NCBI GenBank assembly: GCA_019095985.1
Contig: CM032668.1
Span: 20,417,800 to 20,481,799, forward strand
Source of the DNA: Streblospio benedicti
Lineage: Eukaryota > Annelida > Polychaeta > Spionida > Spionidae
Length of the DNA stretch: 64,000 nucleotides
Direction: 5' to 3'
Under the pieces are notes generated by a model. That model did no database searches and was not told the origin of the DNA. It saw nothing but the letters and a program-made list of their open reading frames with translations. Shown piece by piece: positions 12,160-23,700 of this stretch. Position 1 is the first letter of the stretch. Each line of letters begins with the position of its first letter. The position numbers were made by a program, and so were the translations under genes.

Positions 12160-12530
12160 GACTAACGGCTCCTCTTTCCCTGTCCTAGTTGATAAAAAGC
12201 CCTCTCGTTCCCCTTCCTAGCTGACTAACAGGCCCATCTTTCCCCCTCCTAGCAGACTAACAGCCCCCTCTTTCCCCCTCTTGGCTGACTAACAGCCCCC
12301 TCTTTCCCCCTCCTAGCGGACTAACAGGACCCTCTTTCCTCGTCCTAGCGGACTAACAGCCCCCTCTTTCCCCTCCTAGCAGACTAACAGCCCCCTCTTT
12401 CCCCCTGTTAGCTGACTAACAGCCCCCTCTTTTCCCCTCCTAGCTGACTAACAGGCCCCTCTTCCCCCCTCTAGCTGACTAATAGGCCCCTCTTTCCCCC
12501 TCCTAGTGTACTAGGAGCCCCTCTCTCATT
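12160..12530. repeat. 32-bp minisatellite, about 11 units, pyrimidine-rich
   Basis: The unit begins ACTAACAGCCCCCTCTTTCC and recurs at 12161, about 12192, 12224, 12256, 12288, 12320, 12352, 12383, 12415, 12447, 12478 and 12510, a step of 31-32 bases. The + strand is almost purely pyrimidine outside the CTAGC...GACTAACAG junction. Units differ at a few positions. Confidence 0.95.
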
Positions 12531-12880
12531 CCTCTATTTCCCATGCAATCATCATGGTCATGATCAATTGTATGTATTCTAACAGATGAACACATTCAAG
12601 GATATGATATAATAATTTGATCACATATTTAACTTTTCACTAGATAGCATACTTTTATTTCCACAATCATGTTACTTTATTTTAATCTAGCCTGTTTCCA
12701 TTAAGATGTGATAGTGCCATATGTGGATAGTGCACACCAACAGTCAGTGTTAGTCTCACAACCATTAGCTACATATTTTTACATGGTATATATAATGCAA
12801 GTTTTTGTCTGTAGAAAATAGCAGTGTGCAAGATATAATAGACATCAATTGGAAATTACTAATGTACAAATCATTCATAG

Positions 12881-13251
12881 ATTTAGTTATTTATTTTATG
12901 AATGTGACTTAGTATTATAACAATTTACAAAAAGGAAAAAACATAATTCTATGATATATTGTAACCAGCCCTACCAGGGCTTATAAGTCACCACATATGA
13001 TTAATAGTTGATAATTAATAATACTCTCATGGTACCTAGGTAATAATTTAAATTTTCTCAATGTGACAGAAAAATTTAAATATTACTTAGGTACCATGAG
13101 AGCATTATTAATTATTAACTATTAATTACATAGTATGATTTATAAGCCCTGGTAGGGCTGGTTACAATATATCATAGAATTATGTTTTTTTTCCTTTTTG
13201 TAAAATTGTTATAATACTATGTCACATGCATAAAATAAATAACTAAATCAT
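12881..13251. repeat. 370-bp near-perfect palindrome (hairpin MITE)
   Basis: Two arms of about 170 bases pair with only scattered mismatches around a short AT-rich centre near 13060. Matching landmarks are the block with CCAGCCCTACCAGGGCTTATAA in the left arm and its reverse complement in the right arm, and GGTACCTAGGTAATA against its partner beside the loop. No open frame is present. Confidence 0.9.
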
Positions 13252-13712
13252 TTTTTAAAAAAAACTTTATTTTCATTTTTATTATTTTTTTTATCTTTGG
13301 TAAGGAGTATATGTACTCGAAATTTAAATCAAATAAAATAGTTTTCTTTTGATAGTTTATGTTTGCGACATATTGGCAATAAATCAGAAACAAAAATAAT
13401 GAAACCGTATGCTATGTACCTAATCAACAGAACATGATTTAATATTTAGGTACTTAACTGCTCTGGTAAGTGAATGCGTTTGTGAGCGAGTGATGAACAC
13501 CACACGCTATGGTAGCAAGTGCTCCCCAGGGAGTTGAGAAGCAATATAGTGTGTGGCAAGATTTCTGCCAATGGCAAAGTGTATGGATAGCAGAGTATAA
13601 ATCGCATGCATCTACATTTACTATGCTATTTTTGTTTTTGACATCGCACTTGTATTATTGTTTGTTTTTGTGTGTGTTTTTTTTAATTCTACAAATCCAC
13701 TCCTATGTTAGA

Positions 13713-13851
<139 letters not shown>

Positions 13852-15182
13852 TTTTCAATATATCATACCTCCTCTGGTCCAGATTACATCATTAATATTA
13901 ATCCAAATGTATACAGCATGAATTCAAATTACATAGATTGGTGTGTCTGGAAACTTAAAAGTTACAACATATAAGTTGCTCTCATGTTAGCACAATATAT
14001 GTGTGTGCGAGATTTCCTCCATAAAAGACAGCTTCATAACTTGTTTTATGTTGATATACGGTGTGTGCAAGGTCACATGCCCGTCACACTACAATAAAAC
14101 GTAATACATAAGCTTAAAAACTAAAACTGTTACCAAAACCCTCGAAACTCCTACCACCGCCTACCATCTTCCCACACTGAAGGTTCGGCCAGTGCCATCA
14201 CAATACTATAAACCACGTCCCCAACCAACCATGGGCTCAATACTTCACAATTCAAAATGCTCAATATCTTTCACAAGGTTCATATCATTAAAAACCAGAC
14301 TGAACATTCAAACACTTTCATTAAAATCATAAACTGTTTCTATTTAGTTCAAACACGAGTTCAACAAGACCTAAAACATCCCACTCAATCGTGGCGTGAG
14401 ACCTAAAATTAGCAGGTGCAATGAGTACAGCTTGTTAGAACTCATCTGGTAATCACAGGTGATGATGTGACCGCACTCATTTTTACTTTCCACAGGCTAA
14501 CCTTGCGAGCATAGACCACAAAGTGCAAATAGACTCATTTCAATTGAGACCATAACCATATAGTTTAAACTGTCCAAGAACTGCTTTCAGATCCCAACAG
14601 AAAAGTTGACATGATAATAGCGAATAACACCGGTTTTGATTTCATAACATGATGACATTCTATGACTGATTGATCTGTCAAGAAAAACTGGACCTGGCTC
14701 ACAGTTCATTCAGCCAGTGATACACATGTCTGTTGTTTACGTGGTCTGGGCCTAGATCCGCCTATCAGGAGGTTTCACCACAGGTCTAGGCTGGTTTTAT
14801 GCAGGCCGAGCCAGTGGCGATAGCATCTGTACACACAAAAGCATTACATCGATTTATAATCTACTTCTCCATTATTTCTCAGTTTTCTTTGATTTGTTCT
14901 CTCATATTGAGTTTTGTTATTGGTGTTTTTGAAGTTATTAAGTACAAATTGGTCCGCGTGAACATAATCGGCACACAGTTTTGATATGTGGGTTGTTACG
15001 GCAGAACTACGATCGTGGTAACACAATGCGCTGCATGATTTACGCCACACTGACAAGTAACGTGTCTTTTAGGAGTTCAATCACTCAACGGCATCTTTTT
15101 ATTTTGACTCAATTGCATTGTTTCGATTAAAATGAAAAGGTCGTGAATAAGATGTGACATACTTATAAACCTCATGATCACC

Positions 15183-15325
15183 TCAAGTGGTCTCAATAGA
15201 GAGGTGGTCTTTTTAGTGAGGCTCATTCATATTGGTCTCAATGAAGATTGGAAACCAGAATGAGTGTTCTTATTCGAGAGGTGCTCTCAAGAGAGACGGG
15301 GTCTTAATTGGAGGTTCTTCTGAAC
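15183..15325. mobile_element. pogo-like MITE copy, 5' end lost
   Basis: Contains GTGGTCTCAATAGAGAGG and ends GTCTTAATTGGAGGTTCTTC. Confidence 0.65.
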
Positions 15326-15631
15326 TTTAAACTTTAAAAAACACTTAAGTCTCAAAAATGGACCATTTGCATCAATTCCCATCCAGGGCAGGAGGGAAGA
15401 GAAGAGAGCCACTTCTGGTGATAGCAATTATCTGGCTGGAAAACAACTTGTTGATGACTCATGCTCCTGGGAGGCAAACTATGAACTACAGAAGGCAGGT
15501 GTCCGTGTGTATGACGTCATTCTTTTGTGGGCTGCCGGGTTTGACCAACGCCGGGAGATCTAGATCATTTTGTCGACTCCGTGGCAATGGATAGAGGAAT
15601 AAATATAGTAATTACTGTATCACATCCATTG

Positions 15632-15822
15632 ATTAGAAAAATAAATAACAAGGATTAATATTAGGTGCAATTTTATACATGATAATTTCAAAAACAAATT
15701 TTCAGTAAAAAAAAACAAGTTTTCGGCATGCACTGCAGTACATGCCGAAAATTTGTTTTTGACCTTAACATGTATAAAATTGCATCTGATCTTAATCATC
15801 GTTATTTATTTTTCTAATGAAT
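15632..15822. repeat. hairpin MITE, arms about 85 bp
   Basis: The left arm (from TTAGAAAAATAAATAAC through TGCAATTTTATACATG and on to the GGCATG centre) is repeated inverted on the right. The centre is the palindrome GGCATGCACTGCAGTACATGCC. Confidence 0.85.
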
Positions 15823-16434
15823 AGAAGAACTTGGACGTTAGTTGTGGACACGTGTTGTTTATTTCATTCCTTTCTTGTATGCTGGAATGTCTGTCTCAAA
15901 ATGTTGTTTGAATTTTTATTTTAAAACAAACCTGTGAACCATAGATCTTGACTTTTCAACTGCAATTAAAAGAGACGTTTACTGTCAGTTTGGCCGATTT
16001 TCAGCTCAGGTGTTCGTTTGGTTTTGTTTTACTAAAATCAGCAAAGTTTATTTGAATAAGGCCTTTGGTAATATAGAAACCTGCCGTATGAAGTAGTAAA
16101 TGAGCAGTTTTCTCTCAGCCCATACATTAATAATAATCCGCACGTTTGTGGACTTTATCAAGGAAAAAAAAGAAATAAGTAACATAAGCACGTATGCAAG
16201 TGTTACTGGTATTTAACCCCGCATTCATAGCTCATGTTAATAACGCAGAATAAACAAAAATACAAAAAAAACAAAAACAACAGCAAAACTGGACAACAAT
16301 TACAAACACCAACTGCAGACGAAACAAAAATAGAACATTTCCGCGATTGAGTCAATTCGTCACTGATCGTAATCGTCGTTTGCGGTTTGATGGTAATCCA
16401 CCGTGAGCTGTAAATAGACTAATGCTGACTAAAC

Positions 16435-16650
16435 AGAAAATCGTCCGTCTCGTCTCGTTCACGTGAACCGAGCCCCTTGGGGGTCGGTGCCGGGCCGTGG
16501 GTAGGCACGGCCTAGGCCGGCTGGTGGGCCTTTTGTTCCAGTGCTAACCGGGAGTGATGTAGCGAGGGAGGCGGTGTCTGGCTTGCGGTCGAGCTATGAT
16601 CTTTAACAGAGGGTTGACCCGGTGCAAATTGTCTCCGGTGTTACTTGTGT
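16435..16650. promoter_or_regulatory. isolated GC/CpG-rich island
   Basis: About 200 bases of strongly GC-rich DNA with many CpGs sit in AT-rich surroundings. It includes the 12-base palindrome GTTCACGTGAAC near 16459, containing a CACGTG E-box. No convincing exon or splice site follows. It may be an unmethylated promoter-like island or part of an unrecognised repeat. Confidence 0.25.
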
Positions 16651-17515
16651 CTGAGGAAGTTTGATTGATTGTATAAGTTGAAGGCAGTTCAGTGCGAATG
16701 TATTGGTTTTGATGTTGTTGCTGTTTTTAATGGTCTTGTGGTTGTGATAATTATGTTTCTTTTAGTAGTTTTAAGAGGTCATGTAAACTATTCACTAGTA
16801 ATAGGTTCAGATGTGAGCCAAAAAGAAAAAAAAGGAAGTGTTTACAAGACTTATGCAACTGTGTCAATCATTCAAGATGTTGTTTAATTAAGAAAACATG
16901 ATATGTCACTATCTTATTAAACTGGAATGGTCTTACGAGGGAAGCCTAGTACATTTTCATCAATTACGGGAACAAAATTCATAATCATGATTTTTACTTC
17001 ATTCATTTACAAAAAATAGCCCCACCACATAAACAATTTTTTTTTTCAAAAAAAATATTTTAAACACAAAATGTTCGGAAATATAGGCATATTTTTAGGT
17101 ACATAAATAAAAACAGCCAGCCACATTTCACTTCTGTAAATCCTGTGGTTCTATCTTAGATTATTTATCAACGTCGCTCCAGCCTTCTTTTTTCATTTTG
17201 TGGCCTTGTATTCAAGCAATTGATGAAAATTTTCTAACATCCATATTTGAGAATGTGTTTTCCTCTGTCATGAACAATATTACAACAGGTACAAGATTTT
17301 ACCAAGTTTATGTCATAATCCAATGTTGTCAATCCATTTTTAAAGTGTTGACTCAACAAAGATGCTTATTCCATTGATTGGATTATAACTGTATCTACCA
17401 CTTCTTTTTATAGATTGTTAATTCAACAGAAAACTATTTATGCAGTTGTTTTTTTTTAAATCTACAAATACCATTAAATTAATACGCAGTAATACTGTTG
17501 AAATGAGGTCCAATG

Positions 17516-17695
17516 TACAGTGAAACCTGTCTATGTGGGCACATCTATATTTAGGAGACCCATATTGTATGGACACATTTCTCTTCTCCGATTACTTCAG
17601 TGTCCTATTGAGGACCTCTCTGTTCAGGACATCTGCCTTACACGGATGATTTTCATTTTTTGCAAGGGTCTCCACAAAGGATAGGTTCTACTGTA
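17516..17695. mobile_element. pogo-like MITE, divergent subfamily
   Basis: Flanked by TA, with ends TACAGTGAAACCTGTCTATG and GGATAGGTTCTACTGTA. The interior uses GGACACATT-type words instead of GACCACCTC, so it is a related subfamily. Confidence 0.7.
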
Positions 17696-19094
17696 TCTCC
17701 TTATACTACTTAATGGCTTTCATAATCCCTTTCAATAGGGTATGACTGTATTCCAAGAGTGCAGTGAGGCATTAATAAAGTCTATTGTGAGGCTACCAAC
17801 ATTTCACAGTATCACATATTGGTTTGTCTGACGATCTGTTTGGGTTTGATAATTATCAACTTCCAATTTTTCTATTGCTCTTTACATACTAAACAAAGTT
17901 AAAGATATGTGCTTGTTCCTTGAATCAACTTTTAATGATGGATATAATTTTGTTATATTCTTTGATCAATGTGATGTGATGTTTTCTGGAGCCAAAAGTA
18001 GTCCATTATCTCCTTCATGAATATTCACACACATAATGAACTACTAATGAGCTGTGGAAAGGCCATTTTGTAATATCTGTCATAAAAGCTGGGATCATAT
18101 TTGAAATTACTATCTTTGCATTAAAAGGATATATTTAAAAATTCTAAGGCTGGGGCGATTTAAAGAAATATGTCCTCTATACAAGACATATGTTTCTATC
18201 TAATGACACACCATCAGTAGTTCAGTATATGTACCTAAAGACTTGTTCATTATTTCACAAAACATGCCTTTTAAAAACATTTTTTTTAATTTCACTTCTG
18301 AAAAAATGGAGAAAATATCTTAAATCATCTTACACCAATGTTTATAAAAAACATCTATATCAACTAAAAATTAGAAAAGTAAAAAAATGTTCTAGGCTTT
18401 CCCCTTAAGTAATCTTCTAACGTAACTTCTGTCCTCTATGCACTTTGCCGGCTATATTATATTGTACGCATTACCCCTAACAAAGGGTGTTTAGTGCATT
18501 TGTAAATCTATCAATAAATGAAGTGAAATATACATGTAATTTAAAAAATCTAAAAAACCTCTCACCAAAACTGAAAAGTTGGAAATACTAGTTCTAGTTT
18601 TTGCACTACTCCTCTGCAAACAGCAGTTCCAATGAAGGCAAAATCATACCATTTGGCAATAATGGCTGAATAGTGAAGTGAGAATATGGCATCTACGTAA
18701 TATGTATGGGAATGCAGTATATGTGTGCTGGTGAGGAAGGGGTGTGTCCAATTTTTTAAAAACTTTTTCTGATCTCAGTGCTCATCAAATCCAATTTTCC
18801 CCTCAAGTGCCTACATCAACCAAAAATACCCCACCCCACACACACACCTACCACCTTGACGATCCGCCCCGTGGGACCTTTTGAGGGTTCTTTATGAAAA
18901 AACTTTAAAAACAATCTAGAGTGTTCATTTTGATTTTAAATGATATAGATTTAGATTCACAGGTCAAAGTTTATAAGATAACTAATTACTTTTGACACAA
19001 TATTTCATTGTGTAATGACCCATTGAACATTTTGCCCTTCTAAAATATTATGGCAAGTACGAAGTTCTATAGCTCCTATGGCACAGTCAAACAT

Positions 19095-19281
19095 CATAGG
19101 CAGATCCAGGGGCGCAAGGGGCGTGCGCCCCCACCCCACCCCCACCCCCCCTTTTCCCACCAAAATACTTCATTCATGTCCATAGGTTTTGGCATGTCCG
19201 CCATTGGTCACGCGTACGAAACTCATGAAATCCCTAAAGTGCGCCCCCCACCCTTTTTTTCCAAAAACCTGGATCTGCCAT
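19095..19281. mobile_element. hAT-like MITE copy
   Basis: Ends CATAGGCAGATCCAGG and CCTGGATCTGCCATTG flank C-rich runs and the core CCACCAAAATACTTCATTC. Only 370 bases separate it from the next copy. Confidence 0.85.
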
Positions 19282-19648
19282 TGAACATTGTAATTTTGTA
19301 ATTTGAACAATAATGCTATGTTACATTATTGATAAGGATTAAATGAAGTACTGCTGGGTGTGGTAAGCATTAAGCAGGGGTCGTCCTGATTGTTTTATTG
19401 GAACTTTGCCACCTCAGACAGTTTGCACAAAGGCCTGCACATCATAATGAGCAAGGGTATGAATGAATGTCCAAAGCTGTGTTACTTTTAAATAGAAAAG
19501 GACACAAATACCATATCAATCTGTATTTTCTTTATGAATTGAAAGCCAAATTGATTCAATGGATGACATTTTATGTGCTTAATATGATTATCATTTTCTC
19601 TAGGGGTAACATTGTTTATTTAACATAAATATCTTTGGACTATAGATT

Positions 19649-19838
19649 CATAGGCAGATTCAGGGTGGGTGGGGGGAAGAGGGCGCATGAGCGCGCCCCC
19701 CCCCCTCTAACACCCCCACCCCCATTTTCCACCAAAATATATCATTTTCGTAGGGTTAAGGGCATGTCTGCCATCAATCACACGTAAAAAAATACTCATG
19801 TGTGCCCCCCTTTTTCCAAAAACCTGGATCTGCCTGTG
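19649..19838. mobile_element. hAT-like MITE copy
   Basis: Ends CATAGGCAGATTCAGG and CCTGGATCTGCCTGTG flank the core CCACCAAAATATATCATTTTC. It has the same orientation and layout as the preceding copy. Confidence 0.85.
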
Positions 19839-20736
19839 AGAGTTGTTAGAAATATACTTATTATTTCTTAATGTTTGGGAAATATTCAATAATGAGCATA
19901 AGAATGATTAGGATAAAAAGTATTCCATAATTTATTACATATTAGAAGTTCTATGTACATACAAAATAAAGATAGACAGAGGTATTTTAATTCATAATAT
20001 TGCATATAAAATGAGAATAATAAATATACCACAATCAATATTGACAACATAATTGCAACTATTAAAAAACAACATTGGTTTATAACAACAACACATAACA
20101 CATTAAGAGAATGGAAATTGACAAATTGTAGTAATGCCCTTCACATATATGTCAGGTGTAATAACTTATACATATCACTGTTTGAACAGATTTACACTGT
20201 ATTTGTTCAATAAACTACAGAAGAAAATTACCCGTAACATTCGTGATGTGAACTGTTGCATTACACACAATCAGATCTGGACACTACAGTGTATGTCTCA
20301 CAGCATGGCAGCAGGTGTTTTTAAACATTTGCATGCACAACATATTGGGTTGCTAATTCCCCTATTGTTAAACCCACAGTAATTATAATGCAGAAATAAT
20401 CACCTGTCCCCTGACAAATTGATAACATCTTTGAATGCTTATGTTTAAAAGTTTGGAAAGCAGATTTTAGATTGTGGCTGTGAAGCCACCAATTTCACCT
20501 GATATTAAACTCATGTCCAGATGACATTAAACTGACACACTGACACACTGAGGTTATAAAACAATGATGCTTTAACTTAATATAAAAAGAATAACAAAAA
20601 TCTCTGATAAATGCTTTGTACCCAAGTTCACCCTCCTTTATCGCCATCCTCCTCATCATCATCCTCATCACAGACCATCCAACCAATTCATGATTTTCAC
20701 TCTACCAACCAACAAACCAGACATCCAACCAGTCAA

Positions 20737-23700
20737 TTACTTCTCAACAACATTCCTGAACACAAGGGGCAGCCCATCCTTTGGGAAGGGCAAAGGGGCA
20801 GTCTTAATCTCCGGCTTTTCGTTCAACATCTTCCACCTGTACGTCGTGCACAGCTCGATGATGAACACCTTGAGGAAGAGCTTCGCGAACGGCGAACCGA
20901 TGCATCTCCTCGGCCCGGCACCGAATGGTAAAAAGTCAAAGCGGTCCAGTTTCTTCTGGTGCTGCTGCTGCTGCTGCTGAGTTTTCGTTGACCGCCGCTT
21001 CCTCAGATTGGCGTTGTAGTCGTTGTAGTCCGTGCAGCTGGACTCCTCTGAGTCGCTCAGCTGGTGGTCCTCGGAGTCCGCCGCGTTGAGCAGTTTCTGC
21101 CAGCGGTCGGGGTTGAACTCCTCGGGGGTATCTTCGCTGAACGTGGAGCTCATCTCGTGAGTGTTGGTGATGCCGTAGAGGATGCCCCACCCCGCCGGGA
21201 TCTGGTAGCCCTGCCGGTGGAGGAAATTAAACATGTAGCAAGATAGTGAATAAAAAGAGCAGACAACGTTATAGATACAGTAGAACCTCCAATTTAGACC
21301 ACCTCTCTATTGAGACCACCTCTATAATAAGAGCACTTTTCACGGTCGCACACCTTGATAAAGCTACCAAAATGAACCTCAGTATAGAGACCGCCTCTCA
21401 CTGGTCCCGAAGGTGGTCCTAATGGAGAGGTTCCACTGTATACAGTTTATATAATGTATATTGTGTAGATTCATCTATCCTGGTATATATACATAAATAT
21501 ACAGTTTATTACTTTGAACCAACCGGTAATATACACGAACACTTGTAAGCTTTCAACCATACTTTGGGCTTCCACGGACAGAATGTCAATATTATCAAAC
21601 ATAAAAGTCTGAACAGTGCTACAGGTCACATACAGGATGAACAATTAATTAACAAGTACTGTTCAGACTTTTATGTTTGGTTATATTAAGTCTGAGGACG
21701 CCCAGAGTATGGGTGAAAGCTTACCAGTTTTCTTGTATATATTATCCTTTGGTTCAAAGTAATAAACTGTACATTTATGTATATATACCAGGCTAGATGA
21801 ATAAACACAAAATAATCATTATATTTAGGCTTAAAGTTAAAACAGGATTATATACTATAGTAAAAGGGGTTTGCAGTACTCACCCTACGTACTCTTATAC
21901 TACGCATAGTTGTGCGTACACGTACCCTACAGTGACTTGAGGTCCCGATAAATTCAAAATTGATGACTATATAATGCTTTATTTTAGATAACTATTAAAG
22001 CTTATAAACGTTGTGTACTAGTACATGCAAATCGCGAATACAACGTATTTTATAAACTACCCCAAATACAATAATTTTATGGTAGGTAAGAATTGACCCT
22101 CATGAATGGTAAAATATCCTATATCTTACTCCAATCTCTATGGTCTTGACGGCCTTCCTGAATCCCCCAGCCACAGGCGGACTCAGCCGCAGGACTTCTT
22201 TCATCACATCGTTCACGTACGTCAGGTTTTTCAGCACGTCGTAGCTCAGCTCTCCTAAAGGAGGAATGATAATCATGTGAAAACTTTAATCTGGTTGACA
22301 TGGTCAATGGCGGATCCAGGTTTCTGGAAAAGGGGGGGAGTAGGCGCACTTAACGAATTTCATGGGTTTTGTATGCGCGATTGATGGCGGACATGCCAAA
22401 ATCCCTACAATTATTAAGTATTTCGGTGGTAAAAGGCACCCTGCAACCCCCCCCCCCTCGGATCTGCCTATCGACAGAGTATGCTAGAAGATCCAGGTAA
22501 TACGGTGGTTTGGGCTAATCTGGGGTAGTCCAAGAGATCAGTGGCTGTGTCTCAAAGCGAGACTTTTTCTTGTTATTTTAGGTTAGAATGTATCCGCAAT
22601 GACCACGGTTTTTGTCAAGATTTGTCATGGAACATTATCCATTGATAGGCAATGATTAACCAAATTAAGGGTATAAATGTCACTATCGTAACAACCGAAC
22701 AAACAAACACACATCCAAACAATCGAACACACAAACGTAAAATGAAACAAACAAACATACGAACAACCATACGACAAACCAAACAAGCACACAACCAACA
22801 AACAACCAGCCAACCAGTCAGCCAGCCAACAACGAACCAAAAGACTAACCAGCACCAACCAATCAACCTAACAAACAACCACACAAACAACCAACACACC
22901 AACCAAGCAGCCAACGAAAACTTCTCGTTTACAAACAGAACCATACACCACAACCTAACAAACAGCTACCCGCACGCTGCAACAACCAAGCAAACAACCT
23001 ATCGAACAACCAACCAACCAACCAAATATACACACACACTGCAACAACCAACCAAACAAACAAACACCCACCCACACACTGCAACAATAAAATAAACAAC
23101 CAAACAAACAAACAACCATCCACACACTGCACCATAACCCAACAAACAGACACCCACATCCCCTCACCGTGCTTGGTCGTGGCGTTGACCTCTGCGGCCA
23201 CGCGGCTCACCACATCCGGGTGCTCGTGCAGCCGCATGAGCACGGCGCACATGACGCTCGACGTCGTCTGGTTGGCGCCAAACAGCAGCTCCATGAAGAT
23301 GTTCTCCGCCGACTCCTCCGAGATCAGCGACTCCGTGTTGGGCAGCCTGCAATGGCAGATCCAGGCTTTTGGAAAAGGGGCGGGCACTTTGGGTATTTCA
23401 TGGGTTTCGTATGGGCGATTGATGGCAGAAGTGTAAAAAAACTATTTTGGTGGGAAAAGGGGAGGGATGCCCCCTGGATCTGCGTATGGCCTGGAACAGA
23501 GCAGGGCCTCGATCAGCAGGGAAGGGGGAGGAAGGGGGTGATTGAAGAAATATGTCATGGTTTGTCGGTCACCATGCATGAATGCATGCCCAAATGTGGT
23601 GTATATTGCCCTCGCAAGCTAAAGGCCAGTGTTGGTGGTCTCAATATAGAGGTAGTCTCTATAAAGAGGTTCGTTTTCGTAGCTTTGAGAATGTCCGGGG

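Larger units (their letters stand above)
10297..13396. mobile_element. possible 3.1-kb element bounded by 82-84-bp inverted repeats
   Basis: The segment 10297-10378 reappears in inverted orientation at 13313-13396 with roughly 90% identity by eye. The interior holds no recognisable transposase; it contains a pogo-like MITE (11060-11241), the minisatellite and the large hairpin. It may be a DNA transposon with terminal inverted repeats, or two chance copies of a dispersed repeat in opposite orientation. Target duplications are not clear. Confidence 0.4.

Noticed and set aside
12160-12530. CRISPR-like regular repeat
   Set aside because: Units are directly contiguous 32-mers without unique spacers, in a spliced eukaryotic genome; it is a minisatellite.
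10297-13396. Autonomous transposon with transposase
   Set aside because: No open frame inside shows DDE or other catalytic motifs; only the inverted ends are supported.
20936-21246. Other-frame open frames opposite and alongside the last CYP26 exon
   Set aside because: The P450 frame carries the haem motif and stop; the others are shadows of a GC-rich exon. The same holds at 30318-30869, 37542-37939 and 38637-38934.
22615-23095. Tryptophan/leucine-rich or Asn/Thr-rich protein in CYP26 intron 6
   Set aside because: The frames come from AACA/AACC low-complexity DNA between two well-defined P450 exons.
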